Shown here: one piece after another, positions 52,975 through 64,000 of the stretch
Layout: each line of letters opens with the position of its first letter
How positions within the stretch are numbered: the first letter of the stretch is position 1
Assembly: GCF_000719705.1 (NCBI RefSeq)
Contig: NZ_JOHO01000026.1
Location: 35,115 to 99,114 of the forward strand
Length of the DNA stretch: 64,000 bases
Reading direction: 5' to 3'
Source of the DNA: Streptomyces sp. NRRL S-350
GTDB lineage: Bacteria; Actinomycetota; Actinomycetes; Streptomycetales; Streptomycetaceae
Notes under the pieces: generated by a model
The model's database searches: none
What the model was told of the DNA's origin: nothing
Seen by the model: only the letters and a program-made list of their open reading frames with translations
Translations under genes and position numbers: made by a program

Positions 52975-54993
52975 TCACTCCACGCCCAACGACCGCCGCA
53001 GGAAGTCGAGTTCGTGCCACAGCAGGTTCTCCACCGCCGCCTCGTCGGCGGGCCGGTGCCCGGCGCCGCGCAGCGGCAGCACCTCGTGCGGGCGGCCGGC
53101 GGCGAGCAGGGCGTGGGAGAGCCGCAGGGTGTGGGCGGGGAAGACGTTGTCGTCCGCGAGGCCCTGGATCAGCAGCAGCGGGCGGCTGAGCTTCGGTGCC
53201 TCGGTGGTCAGGTCGCAGGAGTCGTAGTGCTCGGGATGCTCGTCCGGGTGGCCGAGGAATCGTTCCTGCCAGTGGGTGTCGTAGAGCCGGCTGTCGGTGG
53301 GCGCGGCCCCGGCCGAGGCGGCGTGGAAGACGTCCGGGCGGCGCAGCACCGCGAGGGCGGCGAGGAAGCCGCCGTAGGACCAGCCGCGGATGGCCACCCG
53401 GTCGAGGTCGAGCAGCCCGGGCCGCAGCCGGGCGACCTCCCGCAGGCCGTCGATCTGGTCCTCCAGCGCGGGTCCGCCCTTGTCACCGTAGATCGTCTTG
53501 TCCCACAGCGGACCGCGCCCCGGGGTGCCCCGGCCGTCCACCACCAGCACCGCGAAGCCCTGCTCGGCGAACCACCGGGAGACGAGATCCCACCAGACGC
53601 CGCCCGCGGTGACCTTCTGCGTGGCGGGCCCGCCGTACGGGTCGAGCAGGACGGGCAGCGGGCCGTCCCCGGGGCGGTGGCCGGTGGGCAGGAAGAGGCC
53701 GGCACGCAGCTCGCGCGGGCCGAGGCGGAGCAGCTCGGGGCGGGCGGTGACGACGGGCGGCTCGGCGTACGAGATGAGCGGGCGGGCCGGAGCGCCGTCC
53801 CGCAGAACGGTCGTGAGATGGGCGGTGGCCCGGGTGGTGACGACCAGCGTGCCGCCCCGCCCGACGCCGGTGTGCAGGCCCGGTCCGTCGCTCGACCTCC
53901 GTACGCCGACCGCGGGTTCGTACGTCCAGAGGTGGGTCTCGGTGGGCTCGTCGGAGGCGGTGAACAGCACCTGCTCGCCCTCCGTGCCGAGGACGGCCCG
54001 CAGCTGCAGTCCGGCCGGGGTGACGGGTTCGCCGTCGACGGTCAGGTGCCGGGTGTCGCCGTCGTCAGCGGTGTCGATCAGCGCGCCGCCCGCCGTTCGG
54101 ACCGGCAGTCCGGGGAGGAGTTCGATCCAGTGCGGGTCGTCGCGTTCGGCGAGCACCCGGGTGGTGCCGTCGGGTCCGATCGCCAGGGTGCGGACGGTGC
54201 GCTGGTCGCGGCTCTGCACGGCGGCGTACGGGCCGTGTCCGTCCCAGCCGGCGGCGGTGACGTACTCGAACGCGGTGCGGTCCCAGCGGACCTCGGTACG
54301 GCTGCCGTCGAGGCCGAGCAGCCACAGCGAGACGTCGGCGTTGGCGGTGCCGGCCAGCGGGTAGCGGATCGTGCGCGGCGGCCGGCGGGGATCGGCGGGG
54401 TCGGCCAGGAAGATCCGGGTGACCGGGCGCTCGTCGACCCGGGCGGCGAGCAGGGCGGTGCCGTCGGGGGACCACCAGTGGCCGCGGGTGCGGTACATCT
54501 CCTCGGCGGCGACGTACTCGGCGAGCCCGTACGTGACGTCCTCGGCCTCGGGCTCGGCGAGCGCCCGGTCGTCCGTACCGTCCGCGCCGACCACCCGCAG
54601 GGCGCCGCCGCTGACATAGGCGATCCGGTGGCCGGTCGGGTCCAGCCGCACCTCCCGGGGCTCACCGGCGGAGGCGACCGCGCGCACGGCCCCCTCGGCG
54701 GTGTCGGCCAGCCACAGCCCGCCGTCCAGCGCGAAGGCCGCGTAGCGGCCGGTGGCGTCGGTGGCGTACGAGGCGATGCCGGTGGTGGAGCCCAGCGCGG
54801 CGGGGTCGGCGACCAGTCGCTCCGCGCCGGTCGCGGTGTCCAGCGCCCAGAGGCGGGTGATCGGGTCGGTGCCGGTGCGGCCGCGCAGGAACAGCACGGT
54901 GGTGCCGTCGGCGGAGGGCTCCGGCTGGACCGGGATGCCCAGGGTGAACCGCCGGGTGCGGGCCAGCTGGCGGGGCAGCGAGTCAGTGGTCAT
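52975..54993 (-). CDS. S9-family prolyl oligopeptidase/dipeptidyl peptidase
   Basis: 672 residues. N-terminal beta-propeller (blades such as YAAFALDGGLWLADTA, WWSPDGTALLAARVD), C-terminal alpha/beta hydrolase: oxyanion-side LDPYGGPATQ, nucleophile Ser in GWSYGG, Asp in LADDNVF, His in GAGHRP. Cleaves small peptides after proline or similar, DPP-IV like; no signal peptide, so probably cytosolic. ATG at 54993. Confidence 0.93.
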   Translation of the reverse strand: MTTDSLPRQLARTRRFTLGIPVQPEPSADGTTVLFLRGRTGTDPITRLWALDTATGAERLVADPAALGSTTGIASYATDATGRYAAFALDGGLWLADTAEGAVRAVASAGEPREVRLDPTGHRIAYVSGGALRVVGADGTDDRALAEPEAEDVTYGLAEYVAAEEMYRTRGHWWSPDGTALLAARVDERPVTRIFLADPADPRRPPRTIRYPLAGTANADVSLWLLGLDGSRTEVRWDRTAFEYVTAAGWDGHGPYAAVQSRDQRTVRTLAIGPDGTTRVLAERDDPHWIELLPGLPVRTAGGALIDTADDGDTRHLTVDGEPVTPAGLQLRAVLGTEGEQVLFTASDEPTETHLWTYEPAVGVRRSSDGPGLHTGVGRGGTLVVTTRATAHLTTVLRDGAPARPLISYAEPPVVTARPELLRLGPRELRAGLFLPTGHRPGDGPLPVLLDPYGGPATQKVTAGGVWWDLVSRWFAEQGFAVLVVDGRGTPGRGPLWDKTIYGDKGGPALEDQIDGLREVARLRPGLLDLDRVAIRGWSYGGFLAALAVLRRPDVFHAASAGAAPTDSRLYDTHWQERFLGHPDEHPEHYDSCDLTTEAPKLSRPLLLIQGLADDNVFPAHTLRLSHALLAAGRPHEVLPLRGAGHRPADEAAVENLLWHELDFLRRSLGVE

Positions 54994-55047
54994 GCCGGGC
55001 ACGATAGGCAGCCGCGGGGTGGTCCCGTCGAGGGGACGAAACGACCG

Positions 55048-55150
55048 GGACGGACACGGCCGGGACGGACCGGACCAGGACGGACACGGCCGGGCCGAAC
55101 AAGACCGGGACCGATACGGCCGGGGGGCACGGCCGGGGGGCACGGCCGGG
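55048..55150. repeat. 30-bp and 15-bp nested tandem repeats
   Basis: Three copies of a 17-bp core like GGACGGACACGGCCGGG at 55048, 55078 and 55108 (period 30; third copy diverged), running into a 15-bp period of GGGGGGCACGGCC. Untranslated, between the S9 peptidase promoter and the POT transporter terminator. Confidence 0.85.
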
Positions 55151-55160
55151 ACGAAAACGA

Positions 55161-55201
55161 CCGGGGCCGCCGTGGATCTCAGGAATCCACGGCGGCCCCG
55201 G
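55161..55201 (-). terminator. 17-bp terminator of the POT transporter gene
   Basis: Perfect arms 55161-55177 and 55185-55201 with a 7-nt loop, 49 bp beyond the transporter stop. Confidence 0.85.
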
Positions 55202-55249
55202 AGTCGTGAGCCGGTCGTCAGCGCGTGAGCGCGTCGGGGGGTCGGCGCG

Positions 55250-56758
<1,509 letters not shown>

Positions 56759-57087
56759 GAATAGGGGTTCCTTGCCTGACAGCGTCCGCCTAGGGGGGTG
56801 GCGGCGGACGTGGACGAAACCACTCTACGTGGCGGTATTTGGATGTATCAGATGACAAAAGCCACGAATTAGGTATGGGAATGGCAAAGTGATCAACAGA
56901 CCTTCCCGATTGATCCATGGTAGATCGGGCAGTCTTCCTTCGGATTCAAGATCCACGGGAGCATTCTTCGCCGAACGGGCGGCCTGCCACGGCGTGTTGA
57001 GCCCAGTCGGATGCCCGCATAACGATCACGCTCTGTGAACTACCTCACAGGGCGTACGGGCTAACCCCGGCGGACTACCATCACCAC
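56759..57087. other. Divergent promoter region with A/T-rich tract
   Basis: No coding frame. Unusually A/T-rich at about 56820-56960. Contains CCCGAT-N13-ATCGGG (56905-56929) and the CRP-like palindrome at 57033-57050. Serves both the POT transporter (minus) and the two-component operon (plus). Confidence 0.7.
57033..57050. promoter_or_regulatory. CRP-like palindrome
   Basis: CTGTGAACTACCTCACAG: 6-bp arms and a 6-bp spacer, an exact match to the E. coli TGTGA-N6-TCACA consensus, and to the GTG-N8-CAC pattern of actinobacterial CRP. It ends 37 bp before the response-regulator start. Confidence 0.55.
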
Positions 57088-57762
<675 letters not shown>

Positions 57763-57824
57763 CCCCGCACGGAGACCGGACCGGACCACGGCCGGTGAAG
57801 CGGAACACCTCGGGGAGCGGCAGC

Positions 57825-59072
57825 GTGAAACGCCGGATGATCAACTCGCTGCTGGGCGTCGTCCTGGTGGTGGTCGTGGTGTTCTGCGTGCCGCTCGCCC
57901 TGGTCGAGAAGCGCACCATCGTCAACTCGGCCCAGGACCGGGTCGACGCGGCCGCCGTCCGGGTGCTCGCCCTGGTCGAGAGCCGGATCGCGGCCGGCGA
58001 GTCGGTCACCGAGGCGCGGGCGTTCGAGAGCCAGGTCACCGAGGGCAGCTACGTCGAGGTGCAGGTCCCCGGCCAGCAGGTCGTCTCGGCCGGCGAACGC
58101 CCGGCCGGCGACCACCTGCTGAAGGCCGTCGAACGCGGCAACAGCGGCGAGACCGTCACCGTCGAACAGTCCCGCCGGGACGTCGACCACGAGATCGCCA
58201 ACAACCTGCTGCTGCTCGGCGTCGTCGCCCTGCTCGCCGTCCAGGCCGCCGTGGCCCTCGCGGTCTGGCAGGCCAAACGACTCGCCCGGCCGCTCACCGA
58301 CCTCGCCGAGACCGCCGAACGGCTCGGATCCGGCGACCCCCGCCCGCGCGACCGCCGCTACGGGGTGCCCGAACTCGACCGGGTCGCCGAAGTGCTGGAC
58401 ACCAGCGCCGAACGGATCGCCCGGATGCTCACCGCCGAGCGCCGACTCGCCGCCGACGCCTCGCACCAGCTGCGCACCCCCCTCACCGCGCTCTCCATGC
58501 GGCTGGAGGAGATCACCGCCCTCGCCGAGGACCCGGAGACGGTCAAGGAAGAGGCCACCATCGCCCTGCAGCAGGTCGAGCGGCTCACCGACGTCGTCCA
58601 GCGGCTGCTCACCACCCAGCGCGACCCGCGCAGCCCCACCGCCGTCGCCTTCGACCTCGACGAGGTGATCAAGCAGCAGGTGGAGGAGTGGGGACCGACC
58701 CTGCGCGAACAGGGCCGGGTGCTGTCCCTGGAGGGCCTGCACGGGATCACCGCCGTCGGCACCCCCGGGACGGTCGCCCAGGTGCTGGCCACCCTGATCG
58801 AGAACTCCCTCATGCACGGCGCCGGAACGATCACCCTGCGGATCCGGCCGTCCGGCACCTCGGTGGTGGTCGAGGTGCAGGACCAGGGCGCCGGAGTACC
58901 GGCGGACCTCGGCAACCGGGTCTTCGAGCGCGCCGTCAGCGGCCGCAACTCCACCGGCATCGGCCTCGCCGTCGCCCGCGACCTCGCGGAGGCGGACGGC
59001 GGGCGGCTCGAACTGCTCTCGCTGAAGCCGGCGGTGTTCGCGCTCTTCCTCGGGCGCAGCCACGAGGACTGA
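57825..59072 (+). CDS. Sensor histidine kinase
   Basis: 415 residues. TM1 about 8-27, short extracytoplasmic loop about 28-125, TM2 about 127-148, HAMP, HisKA with His214 in ADASHQLRTPL, HATPase with LIENSLMHG and STGIGLAVARDL. The SHQLRTPL variant is typical of this actinobacterial group. GTG at 57825 chosen for GGGGAG 7 nt upstream; a GTG at 57795 is possible. Pairs with the regulator just upstream. Confidence 0.93.
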   Translation: MKRRMINSLLGVVLVVVVVFCVPLALVEKRTIVNSAQDRVDAAAVRVLALVESRIAAGESVTEARAFESQVTEGSYVEVQVPGQQVVSAGERPAGDHLLKAVERGNSGETVTVEQSRRDVDHEIANNLLLLGVVALLAVQAAVALAVWQAKRLARPLTDLAETAERLGSGDPRPRDRRYGVPELDRVAEVLDTSAERIARMLTAERRLAADASHQLRTPLTALSMRLEEITALAEDPETVKEEATIALQQVERLTDVVQRLLTTQRDPRSPTAVAFDLDEVIKQQVEEWGPTLREQGRVLSLEGLHGITAVGTPGTVAQVLATLIENSLMHGAGTITLRIRPSGTSVVVEVQDQGAGVPADLGNRVFERAVSGRNSTGIGLAVARDLAEADGGRLELLSLKPAVFALFLGRSHED

Positions 59073-59103
59073 GCGGGGCCACGCGCCGGAGCGGCGGCGG
59101 CCA

Positions 59104-59204
59104 GCACCCGAGGGTGAGGGCCCGGCACCCGAGGCGGGGGCCCGGCACCCGAGGTGAGGATCGGCAGCCAGCCGAGTCAGGCGAGCCAGGCGAGCTAGGC
59201 GAGC
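59104..59204. repeat. Two tandem repeats 3' of the kinase gene
   Basis: Three 20-21-bp units beginning GCACCCGAGG (59104, 59125, 59145), then three 9-bp CAGGCGAGC-like units (59178-59204). The second array includes the stop codon of the convergent small gene at 59195. Confidence 0.85.
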
Positions 59205-59494
59205 TGCATGTCGCGGACCACGTCGAGGTCGGTGAAGGTCGGCGGCGCATCGCAGAGCGCCACCATCTCGCGGAAGATCCGGTCGGTCTCGGGGAGGTCG
59301 GAGTTGCGCATCGCCTCCTCGTAGGAGGGGAACTCCACGACTTCCACCACGTGCCGGGGGTCGGAACGGTCGGTGCCGACCAGCGCGTGGGAGGCCGTGC
59401 GCCTGCCCCGGGTCGCCTCGACCCAGGCGTCCATCAGCCGGTTGAGGTCGTCGAGCCGGTCGGTCCTGCAGTCGATGATCTGGACGAACGTCAT
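59195..59494 (-). CDS. Antibiotic-biosynthesis-monooxygenase-like (ABM-fold) protein
   Basis: 99 residues with a ferredoxin-like dimeric fold: FVQIIDCRTDRLDDLNRLMDAWVEAT, RHVVEVVEFPSYEEAMRNSDLPETDRIFREMVAL. Similar domains bind small ligands or haem. Role unknown; ATG at 59494. Confidence 0.8.
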   Translation of the reverse strand: MTFVQIIDCRTDRLDDLNRLMDAWVEATRGRRTASHALVGTDRSDPRHVVEVVEFPSYEEAMRNSDLPETDRIFREMVALCDAPPTFTDLDVVRDMQLA

Positions 59495-59600
59495 GGCGAG
59501 CCTCCTGGACCCCCTCGGCGGTGATCGTCCGCGGGCCGTGCTCGCCCTCCGCCGCCTTCGCCCCCGTCACCACTGTCCTCCGGTGGCGGCGGACGCGGCA

Positions 59601-59632
59601 AGCCCCGGCGGCCGGTCCGGCCCGCCGGGGCT
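59601..59632 (-). terminator. Hairpin after gtrA
   Basis: Perfect 11-bp arms 59601-59611 and 59622-59632, downstream of the GtrA stop. Confidence 0.65.
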
Positions 59633-59702
59633 GTCGGAGCACTCCCTGCCGGGGCGCAGGGCGCTGGGGCGCTGGGGTGCTCGGGCTGCGCGGCTCCGTG
59701 GC

Positions 59703-60299
59703 CTACTCGGCCTTGGCGAAGCGGATCGGCTCGGCGGCCAGCAGCAGCTCGGCCTCGGCGGCCAGCTCCCGCGCGCTCAGGGTGCCCACCGGCTGCGGCT
59801 GCAGGTGCGGGTGCCGCGCGGTCGGCGCCGTCGGCTCGGTCGGCGCGGTCGGCTCCGGCGCGGCCTTGAACACCCAGGTGCGGTACGAGACGAAGCGGAA
59901 CACGGTGGCCACGGCGAGGCCGATCACCTTGGCGCCCAGCTGCTCGTAGTGCGAGTCCAGCTTCAGCACGTACACCGAGAAGCCCAGCACGCCGGTCTCG
60001 ATCAGCATGCCGATGCCGCTGTAGACCAGGAACAGCGTGATCTCCCGCTTGCGGGAGGCGGCGTCGCGGTCCCGGTACAGCCAGTAGCGGTAGCCGAGGT
60101 AGTTGGTGGCGATCGCGATCACCGTCGCCGCGATGTTCGACCGCACCGAGGCGAGGCCAAGGCCGTTGATGCAGACCCAGAAGACGGCGAAGTTGACCAC
60201 CACGCCGCTCAGGCCGACGATGCCGAACTTCACGACTTCGCCCTTGAGCCCGCGCAGTCTCTGCACGAGCGGGGTCTTCGAAGCTGCGGTCGTCGCCAT
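59703..60299 (-). CDS. GtrA-family membrane protein
   Basis: 198 residues with four hydrophobic segments (GEVVKFGIVGLSGVVVNFAVFWV; SNIAATVIAIATNYLGYRYWLY; ITLFLVYSGIGMLIETGVLG; VIGLAVATVFRFVSYRTWVF), the classic GtrA layout. Such proteins flip or present lipid-linked sugars. A Pro/Thr-rich tail with PTEPTAPT repeats is unusual. Divergent from purK. Confidence 0.92.
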   Translation of the reverse strand: MATTAASKTPLVQRLRGLKGEVVKFGIVGLSGVVVNFAVFWVCINGLGLASVRSNIAATVIAIATNYLGYRYWLYRDRDAASRKREITLFLVYSGIGMLIETGVLGFSVYVLKLDSHYEQLGAKVIGLAVATVFRFVSYRTWVFKAAPEPTAPTEPTAPTARHPHLQPQPVGTLSARELAAEAELLLAAEPIRFAKAE

Positions 60300-60470
60300 T
60301 CCGGACTGCCTCCATGCACCTGGGGGACGATGAGGGGCTGGACGCGGCTTCTCGGCCGCCCCTAGAGCCCTGCGTGCACGCACATGATCAGACCGCGCAG
60401 ACCAGGACCCGGCCGTCCAGGCTACCCGCTTCCGCCGAACGGCTCAGCCCCCTGAACTCCCGACCGGCAT

Positions 60471-60480
60471 CTACGCGCGT
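60471..60480. promoter_or_regulatory. Partial nucleoside palindrome upstream of purK
   Basis: CTACGCGCGT followed by CC, so only 10 of 12 positions match. Lies 62 bp before the purK start. Likely a weak or decayed site. Confidence 0.35.
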
Positions 60481-60541
60481 CCGCCGACAGGGGCCCACAG
60501 GCGGCTCCACCACGCCCCACCGGCCCGGATATCCTGGCCGG

Positions 60542-61699
60542 GTGACTTCCCCGGGCAATGTGAATTTTCCAGTGGTGGGCATGATCGGTGGCGGGCAGCT
60601 GGCCCGCATGGCACACCAAGCGGGGATCCCGCTCGGGGTCAGGTTCAAACTCCTCGCCGACACGCCCCAGGACTCCGCCGCGCAGGTGGTCTCCGACGTC
60701 GTCCTCGGCGACTACCGCGACCTCGACACCCTGCGCCGCTTCGCCGCGGGCTGCGACGTGGTCACCTTCGACCACGAGCACGTCCCCACCGAGCACCTGC
60801 GCGCCCTGGAGGCCGACGGCATCGCCGTCCGCCCCGGCCCCGACGCGCTCGTCAACGCCCAGGACAAGGGCGTGATGCGGGCCAAGCTCGACTCCATCGG
60901 CGTGCCCTGCCCCCGGCACCGGATCGTCGCCGACCCGGCCGACGTCACCGCCTTCGCGCACGAGGGCGCCGGCTACCCCGTCGTCCTCAAGACCGTCCGG
61001 GGCGGCTACGACGGCAAGGGCGTCTGGGTCGTCGACACCGAGGAAGAGGCCCAGGCCCCGTTCCTCGCCGGCGTCCCCGTGCTGGCCGAGGAGAAGGTCG
61101 ACTTCGTCCGCGAACTCGCCGCCAACGTGGTCCGCTCGCCCAGCGGCCAGGCCGTCGCCTACCCGGTGGTCGAGAGCGTCCAGGAGAACGGCGTCTGCGC
61201 CGAGGTCACCGCCCCCGCCCCCGACCTCGACCCGGCCCTCTCCGACGAAGCCCAGCAACTCGCCCTGCGGATCGCCGGCGACCTCGGCATCACCGGCCAC
61301 CTCGCCGTCGAACTGTTCCAGACCCGCGACGGCCGCATCCTGGTCAACGAACTCGCCATGCGCCCGCACAACTCCGGCCACTGGACCCAGGACGGCGCAG
61401 TCACCTCCCAGTTCGAGAACCACCTGCGGGCCGTCCTCGACCTCCCGCTCGGCGACCCCCGGCCGCGCGCCAAGTGGACCGTCATGGTCAACGTCCTCGG
61501 CGGCGACTACCCGGACATGTACCACGCCTTCCTGCACTGCATGGCCCGCGACCCCGGACTGCGGATCCACATGTACGGGAAGGACGTGAAGCCCGTCCGC
61601 AAGGTCGGCCACGTCAACGTCTTCGGGGACGACCTCGAAGACGTCCGCGAGCGCGCCCGCCACGCGGCCGCCTACCTGCGAGGAACGATCACCGAATGA
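60542..61699 (+). CDS. purK: N5-carboxyaminoimidazole ribonucleotide synthase
   Basis: ATP-dependent carboxylation of AIR in de novo purine synthesis. 385-residue ATP-grasp enzyme: [11 protein letters not shown] at the N-terminus, [27 protein letters not shown] at 60542. Stop overlaps the purE start (ATGA). Confidence 0.95.
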   Translation: MTSPGNVNFPVVGMIGGGQLARMAHQAGIPLGVRFKLLADTPQDSAAQVVSDVVLGDYRDLDTLRRFAAGCDVVTFDHEHVPTEHLRALEADGIAVRPGPDALVNAQDKGVMRAKLDSIGVPCPRHRIVADPADVTAFAHEGAGYPVVLKTVRGGYDGKGVWVVDTEEEAQAPFLAGVPVLAEEKVDFVRELAANVVRSPSGQAVAYPVVESVQENGVCAEVTAPAPDLDPALSDEAQQLALRIAGDLGITGHLAVELFQTRDGRILVNELAMRPHNSGHWTQDGAVTSQFENHLRAVLDLPLGDPRPRAKWTVMVNVLGGDYPDMYHAFLHCMARDPGLRIHMYGKDVKPVRKVGHVNVFGDDLEDVRERARHAAAYLRGTITE

Positions 61700-62226
61700 G
61701 CCCCGCTGCTCCCGTTGTCGGCATCGTGATGGGGTCGGACTCCGACTGGCCCGTCATGGAGGCCGCCGCCCAGGCCCTCGACGAGTTCGAGATCCCCTAC
61801 GAGGTGGACGTCGTCTCCGCCCACCGGATGCCGCGCGAGATGGTCGCGTACGGCGAGAACGCCCACCGGCGCGGGCTGAAGGCGATCATCGCGGGCGCCG
61901 GCGGCGCCGCCCACCTGCCCGGCATGCTCGCCTCGGTCACCCCGCTGCCGGTCATCGGCGTGCCGGTGCCGCTGCGCTACCTCGACGGCATGGACAGCCT
62001 GCTGTCGATCGTCCAGATGCCGGCCGGCGTACCGGTCGCGACCGTCTCGGTGGCCGGCGCGCGCAACGCCGGCCTGCTCGCCGTGCGGATCCTCGCCGCG
62101 TTCGACCCCGAACTCACCGAGAAGATGACCGACTTCCAGGCCGACCTGAACAACCAGGCCACCGAGAAGGGCAAGAAGCTCCGGGCCAAGGTGGCCGGTT
62201 CCTCCTCCTTCGGCTTCGGCAAGTAG
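61696..62226 (+). CDS. purE: N5-carboxyaminoimidazole ribonucleotide mutase
   Basis: Class I PurE, 176 residues: [20 protein letters not shown] with the catalytic His, [15 protein letters not shown]. Coupled to purK by ATGA. The C-terminus is slightly longer than usual ([17 protein letters not shown]). Confidence 0.96.
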   Translation: MSPAAPVVGIVMGSDSDWPVMEAAAQALDEFEIPYEVDVVSAHRMPREMVAYGENAHRRGLKAIIAGAGGAAHLPGMLASVTPLPVIGVPVPLRYLDGMDSLLSIVQMPAGVPVATVSVAGARNAGLLAVRILAAFDPELTEKMTDFQADLNNQATEKGKKLRAKVAGSSSFGFGK

Positions 62227-62262
62227 CCCGTCCGCCCGCCGGGGTGGGGTAGAACAGCTCGC

Positions 62263-63477
62263 ATGACCTCTGACCTGGACTCCCCCACCCCGCTGGACCG
62301 CGCCCGCGCCCTGCTGCGCACCACCCCCGTGGTGGACGGGCACAACGACCTCCCCTGGGCGATGCGCGAGCAGGCCGGGTACGACCTCGGTGCGCTCGAC
62401 CTCGCCGCCGACCAGAGCGAGCGCCTGCACACCGACCTCGACCGGCTCGCGGAAGGCGGGGTCGGCGCGCAGTTCTGGTCCGTCTTCGTCCCCTCCTCCC
62501 TGGCCGGCGACCACGCCGTCAGCGCCACCCTGGAGCAGATCGACTTCGTCCACGCCCTGGTCGAGCGCTACCCCGACCGGCTCCGCCTGGCCCGCACCGC
62601 CGCGGACATGGAGGCCACCCGCGCGGAGGGCCGGATCGCCTCCCTGATGGGCGCCGAAGGCGGCCACTCCATCGACTGCTCACTCGCCACCCTGCGCGCC
62701 CTCTACGAACTCGGCGTGCGCTACCTGACGCTCACCCACAACGACAACGTGCCGTGGGCCGACTCCGCGACCGACGAGCCGGCGGCCGGCGGCCTCACCC
62801 GCTTCGGCGAGGAAGTCGTCCGGGAGATGAACCGGCTCGGCATGCTGGTCGACCTCTCGCACGTCTCCGCCGACACCATGCGGGACGCCCTGCGGGTCAC
62901 CGAGGCGCCGGTGGTCTTCTCGCACTCCTCCGCCCGCGCCGTCTGCGACCACCCGCGCAACATCCCGGACGACGTCCTCGCCCAACTGCCCGCCAACGGC
63001 GGCGTGGCGATGGCCACCTTCGTGCCCAAGTTCATCCTGCCCGCCGCCATCGACTGGACCCTCGCCGCGGACGAGAACATGACCGCCCACGGCTTCCACC
63101 CGCTCGACACCACCCCGGCGGCCATGGCCTGCCAGCACGCCTTCGCGGCCGCGAACCCGCGCCCCGTCACCACCCCGGCCACCGTCGCCGACCACCTCGA
63201 CCACATGCGCGAAGTCGCCGGCATCGACCACATCGGCATCGGCGGCGACTTCGACGGCACCGCCTTCCTGCCCGACGGCCTGGACTCGGTGGCCGGCTAC
63301 CCCAACCTGATCGCCGAACTCCTGCGGCGCCACTGGTCCGAGACCGACCTGGCCAAGCTCACCTGGCACAACGCCGTCCGCGTCCTGCGCGACGCCGAAT
63401 CGGTGGCCGCCACGCTGCGCGCGAGCCGCCGCCCGTCCATCGCCACCATCGCCGCGCTGGACGGCGCGAACGCCTAG
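62263..63477 (+). CDS. Membrane-dipeptidase-type (M19) peptidase
   Basis: 404 residues, renal dipeptidase family. Zinc ligands [31 protein letters not shown]. Cleaves dipeptides; no signal peptide, so cytosolic. Follows purE by 36 bp. The last bases overlap the convergent CoA-binding gene by 4 bp. Confidence 0.94.
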   Translation: MTSDLDSPTPLDRARALLRTTPVVDGHNDLPWAMREQAGYDLGALDLAADQSERLHTDLDRLAEGGVGAQFWSVFVPSSLAGDHAVSATLEQIDFVHALVERYPDRLRLARTAADMEATRAEGRIASLMGAEGGHSIDCSLATLRALYELGVRYLTLTHNDNVPWADSATDEPAAGGLTRFGEEVVREMNRLGMLVDLSHVSADTMRDALRVTEAPVVFSHSSARAVCDHPRNIPDDVLAQLPANGGVAMATFVPKFILPAAIDWTLAADENMTAHGFHPLDTTPAAMACQHAFAAANPRPVTTPATVADHLDHMREVAGIDHIGIGGDFDGTAFLPDGLDSVAGYPNLIAELLRRHWSETDLAKLTWHNAVRVLRDAESVAATLRASRRPSIATIAALDGANA

Positions 63478-63896
63478 CCGGGCTCCGTCAGCAGCGGGAT
63501 CTCGATGGCCGGGCACCTGTCCATCACCATGGCCAGCCCGGCCTCCCGAGTGCGCTCGAACGCGGCCTCGTCCACCACGCCGAGCTGGAACCAGACCGCC
63601 TTCGCCCCGACCGCCACCGCCTGGTCCGCCACCTCCCCGGCCAGCGCACTGTTCACGAACACGTCCACCACGTCGACCGGGAACGGGATTTCGGCGAGCG
63701 AGGCGTAGCCCCGCTCGCCGAGGACGGTCTCGGCCTTGGGGTGCACCGGCACGACCCGCTTGCCGTAGCGCTGCAGGACCCGGGCCACGCCGTGCGCGGC
63801 CCTCGCGGTGTTGGTGGAGAGGCCGACCACCGCCCAGGTGTCCCCGGTGGCGGTGAGGATCTCGCGGACCGTCGCGTCGTCGCCGTAGCTCGTCAT
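63474..63896 (-). CDS. CoA-binding-domain protein
   Basis: 140 residues, Rossmann-type CoA_binding domain: [69 protein letters not shown] at 63896; the longer frame that reaches 63950 reads into adapter sequence and is false. Function of such YccU-like proteins is unknown. Confidence 0.92.
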   Translation of the reverse strand: MTSYGDDATVREILTATGDTWAVVGLSTNTARAAHGVARVLQRYGKRVVPVHPKAETVLGERGYASLAEIPFPVDVVDVFVNSALAGEVADQAVAVGAKAVWFQLGVVDEAAFERTREAGLAMVMDRCPAIEIPLLTEPG

Positions 63897-63935
63897 GCCG
63901 GTACCAACGACGCCGGGGCGCGACGGATTCCGGCG

Positions 63936-64000
63936 CTGTCTCTTATACACATCTCCGAGCCCACGAGACAGGCAGAAATCTCGTATGCCGTCTTCTGCTT
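63936..64000. other. Illumina Nextera adapter contamination
   Basis: The Tn5 mosaic end CTGTCTCTTATACACATCT (63936-63954) is followed by CCGAGCCCACGAGAC (63955-63969), an 8-base i7 index AGGCAGAA (63970-63977), and the start of the P7 sequence (63978-64000). The order is that of a Nextera read-through. This is not genomic. Confidence 0.98.

Noticed and set aside
63897..63950. N-terminal extension of the CoA-binding protein
   Set aside because: The extra codons read through adapter bases; the real ATG is at 63896.
63936..63954. Tn5 transposon end (19-bp mosaic end)
   Set aside because: It is directly followed by the Nextera read-2 adapter, an index and P7, and so is a library adapter and not an inserted element.

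Overview
The window is high-GC actinobacterial chromosome, almost certainly Streptomycetaceae (Streptomyces or Kitasatospora). The evidence is strong G/C at codon third positions, frequent GTG and TTG starts, 4-bp ATGA/GTGA gene overlaps, an AfsQ1/AfsQ2/SigQ signalling locus, an mmpB-like small gene, and XRE/DUF397/ATP-binding clusters of the WhiJ/AbaA type. There is no rRNA, tRNA, CRISPR array, prophage or insertion sequence that I can see. The left edge cuts through a permease gene. The last 65 bases (63936-64000) are not genomic: they are an Illumina Nextera/P7 adapter, so the contig ends there.

Region 1 (1-26.6 kb) is a nucleoside and deoxynucleoside scavenging region interleaved with regulatory genes. 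It holds two nucleoside ABC permeases, cytidine deaminase (cdd), thymidine phosphorylase (deoA), adenosine deaminase (add), deoxyribose-phosphate aldolase (deoC) with a catalytic aldehyde dehydrogenase and a degenerate dehydrogenase partner, a phospho-sugar mutase, a purine nucleoside phosphorylase and a DeoR-type regulator. Together they can import nucleosides, deaminate and phosphorolyse them, isomerise (deoxy)ribose-1-phosphate, cleave deoxyribose-5-phosphate and oxidise the acetaldehyde released. A palindrome CTACGCGCGTAG sits just upstream of deoA (one mismatch), add, deoC and the phosphorylase, which points to one shared regulator. Between these genes lie an MFS exporter with a divergent LysR gene, small secreted and PspC-type proteins, the afsQ1-afsQ2-lipoprotein operon divergent from sigQ (with a canonical AfsQ1 box between them), a uridine-kinase-like gene and an LpdA-like quinone reductase.

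Region 2 (26.6-37 kb) is acyl-CoA carboxylase and second-messenger country. It contains the biotinylated alpha subunit (accA2 type), Maf, mmpB, the epsilon and beta subunits (pccE/pccB type), the biotin ligase birA, the adenylate cyclase cya and a GAF-GGDEF protein.

Region 3 (37-49 kb) has a TetR/macrolide-glycosyltransferase pair and then a histidine-utilisation cluster: hutH, an RpiR regulator, and hutU - M20 amidohydrolase - hutF - hutI as one operon. No hutG is present; the M20 enzyme is the likely deformylase. A truncated Uma2 gene and an 11-bp minisatellite lie between hutH and hutU.

Region 4 (49-53 kb) is accessory: a lower-GC XRE/DUF397 pair, a divergent ATP-binding protein, small proteins, and a TetR-SDR pair.

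Region 5 (53-63.9 kb) returns to core genes: an S9 peptidase, a POT peptide transporter, a two-component system, GtrA, purK-purE, a membrane dipeptidase and a CoA-binding protein. A recurring trait is short GC-rich tandem repeats immediately 3' of genes (6.27, 40.9, 55.05 and 59.1 kb).
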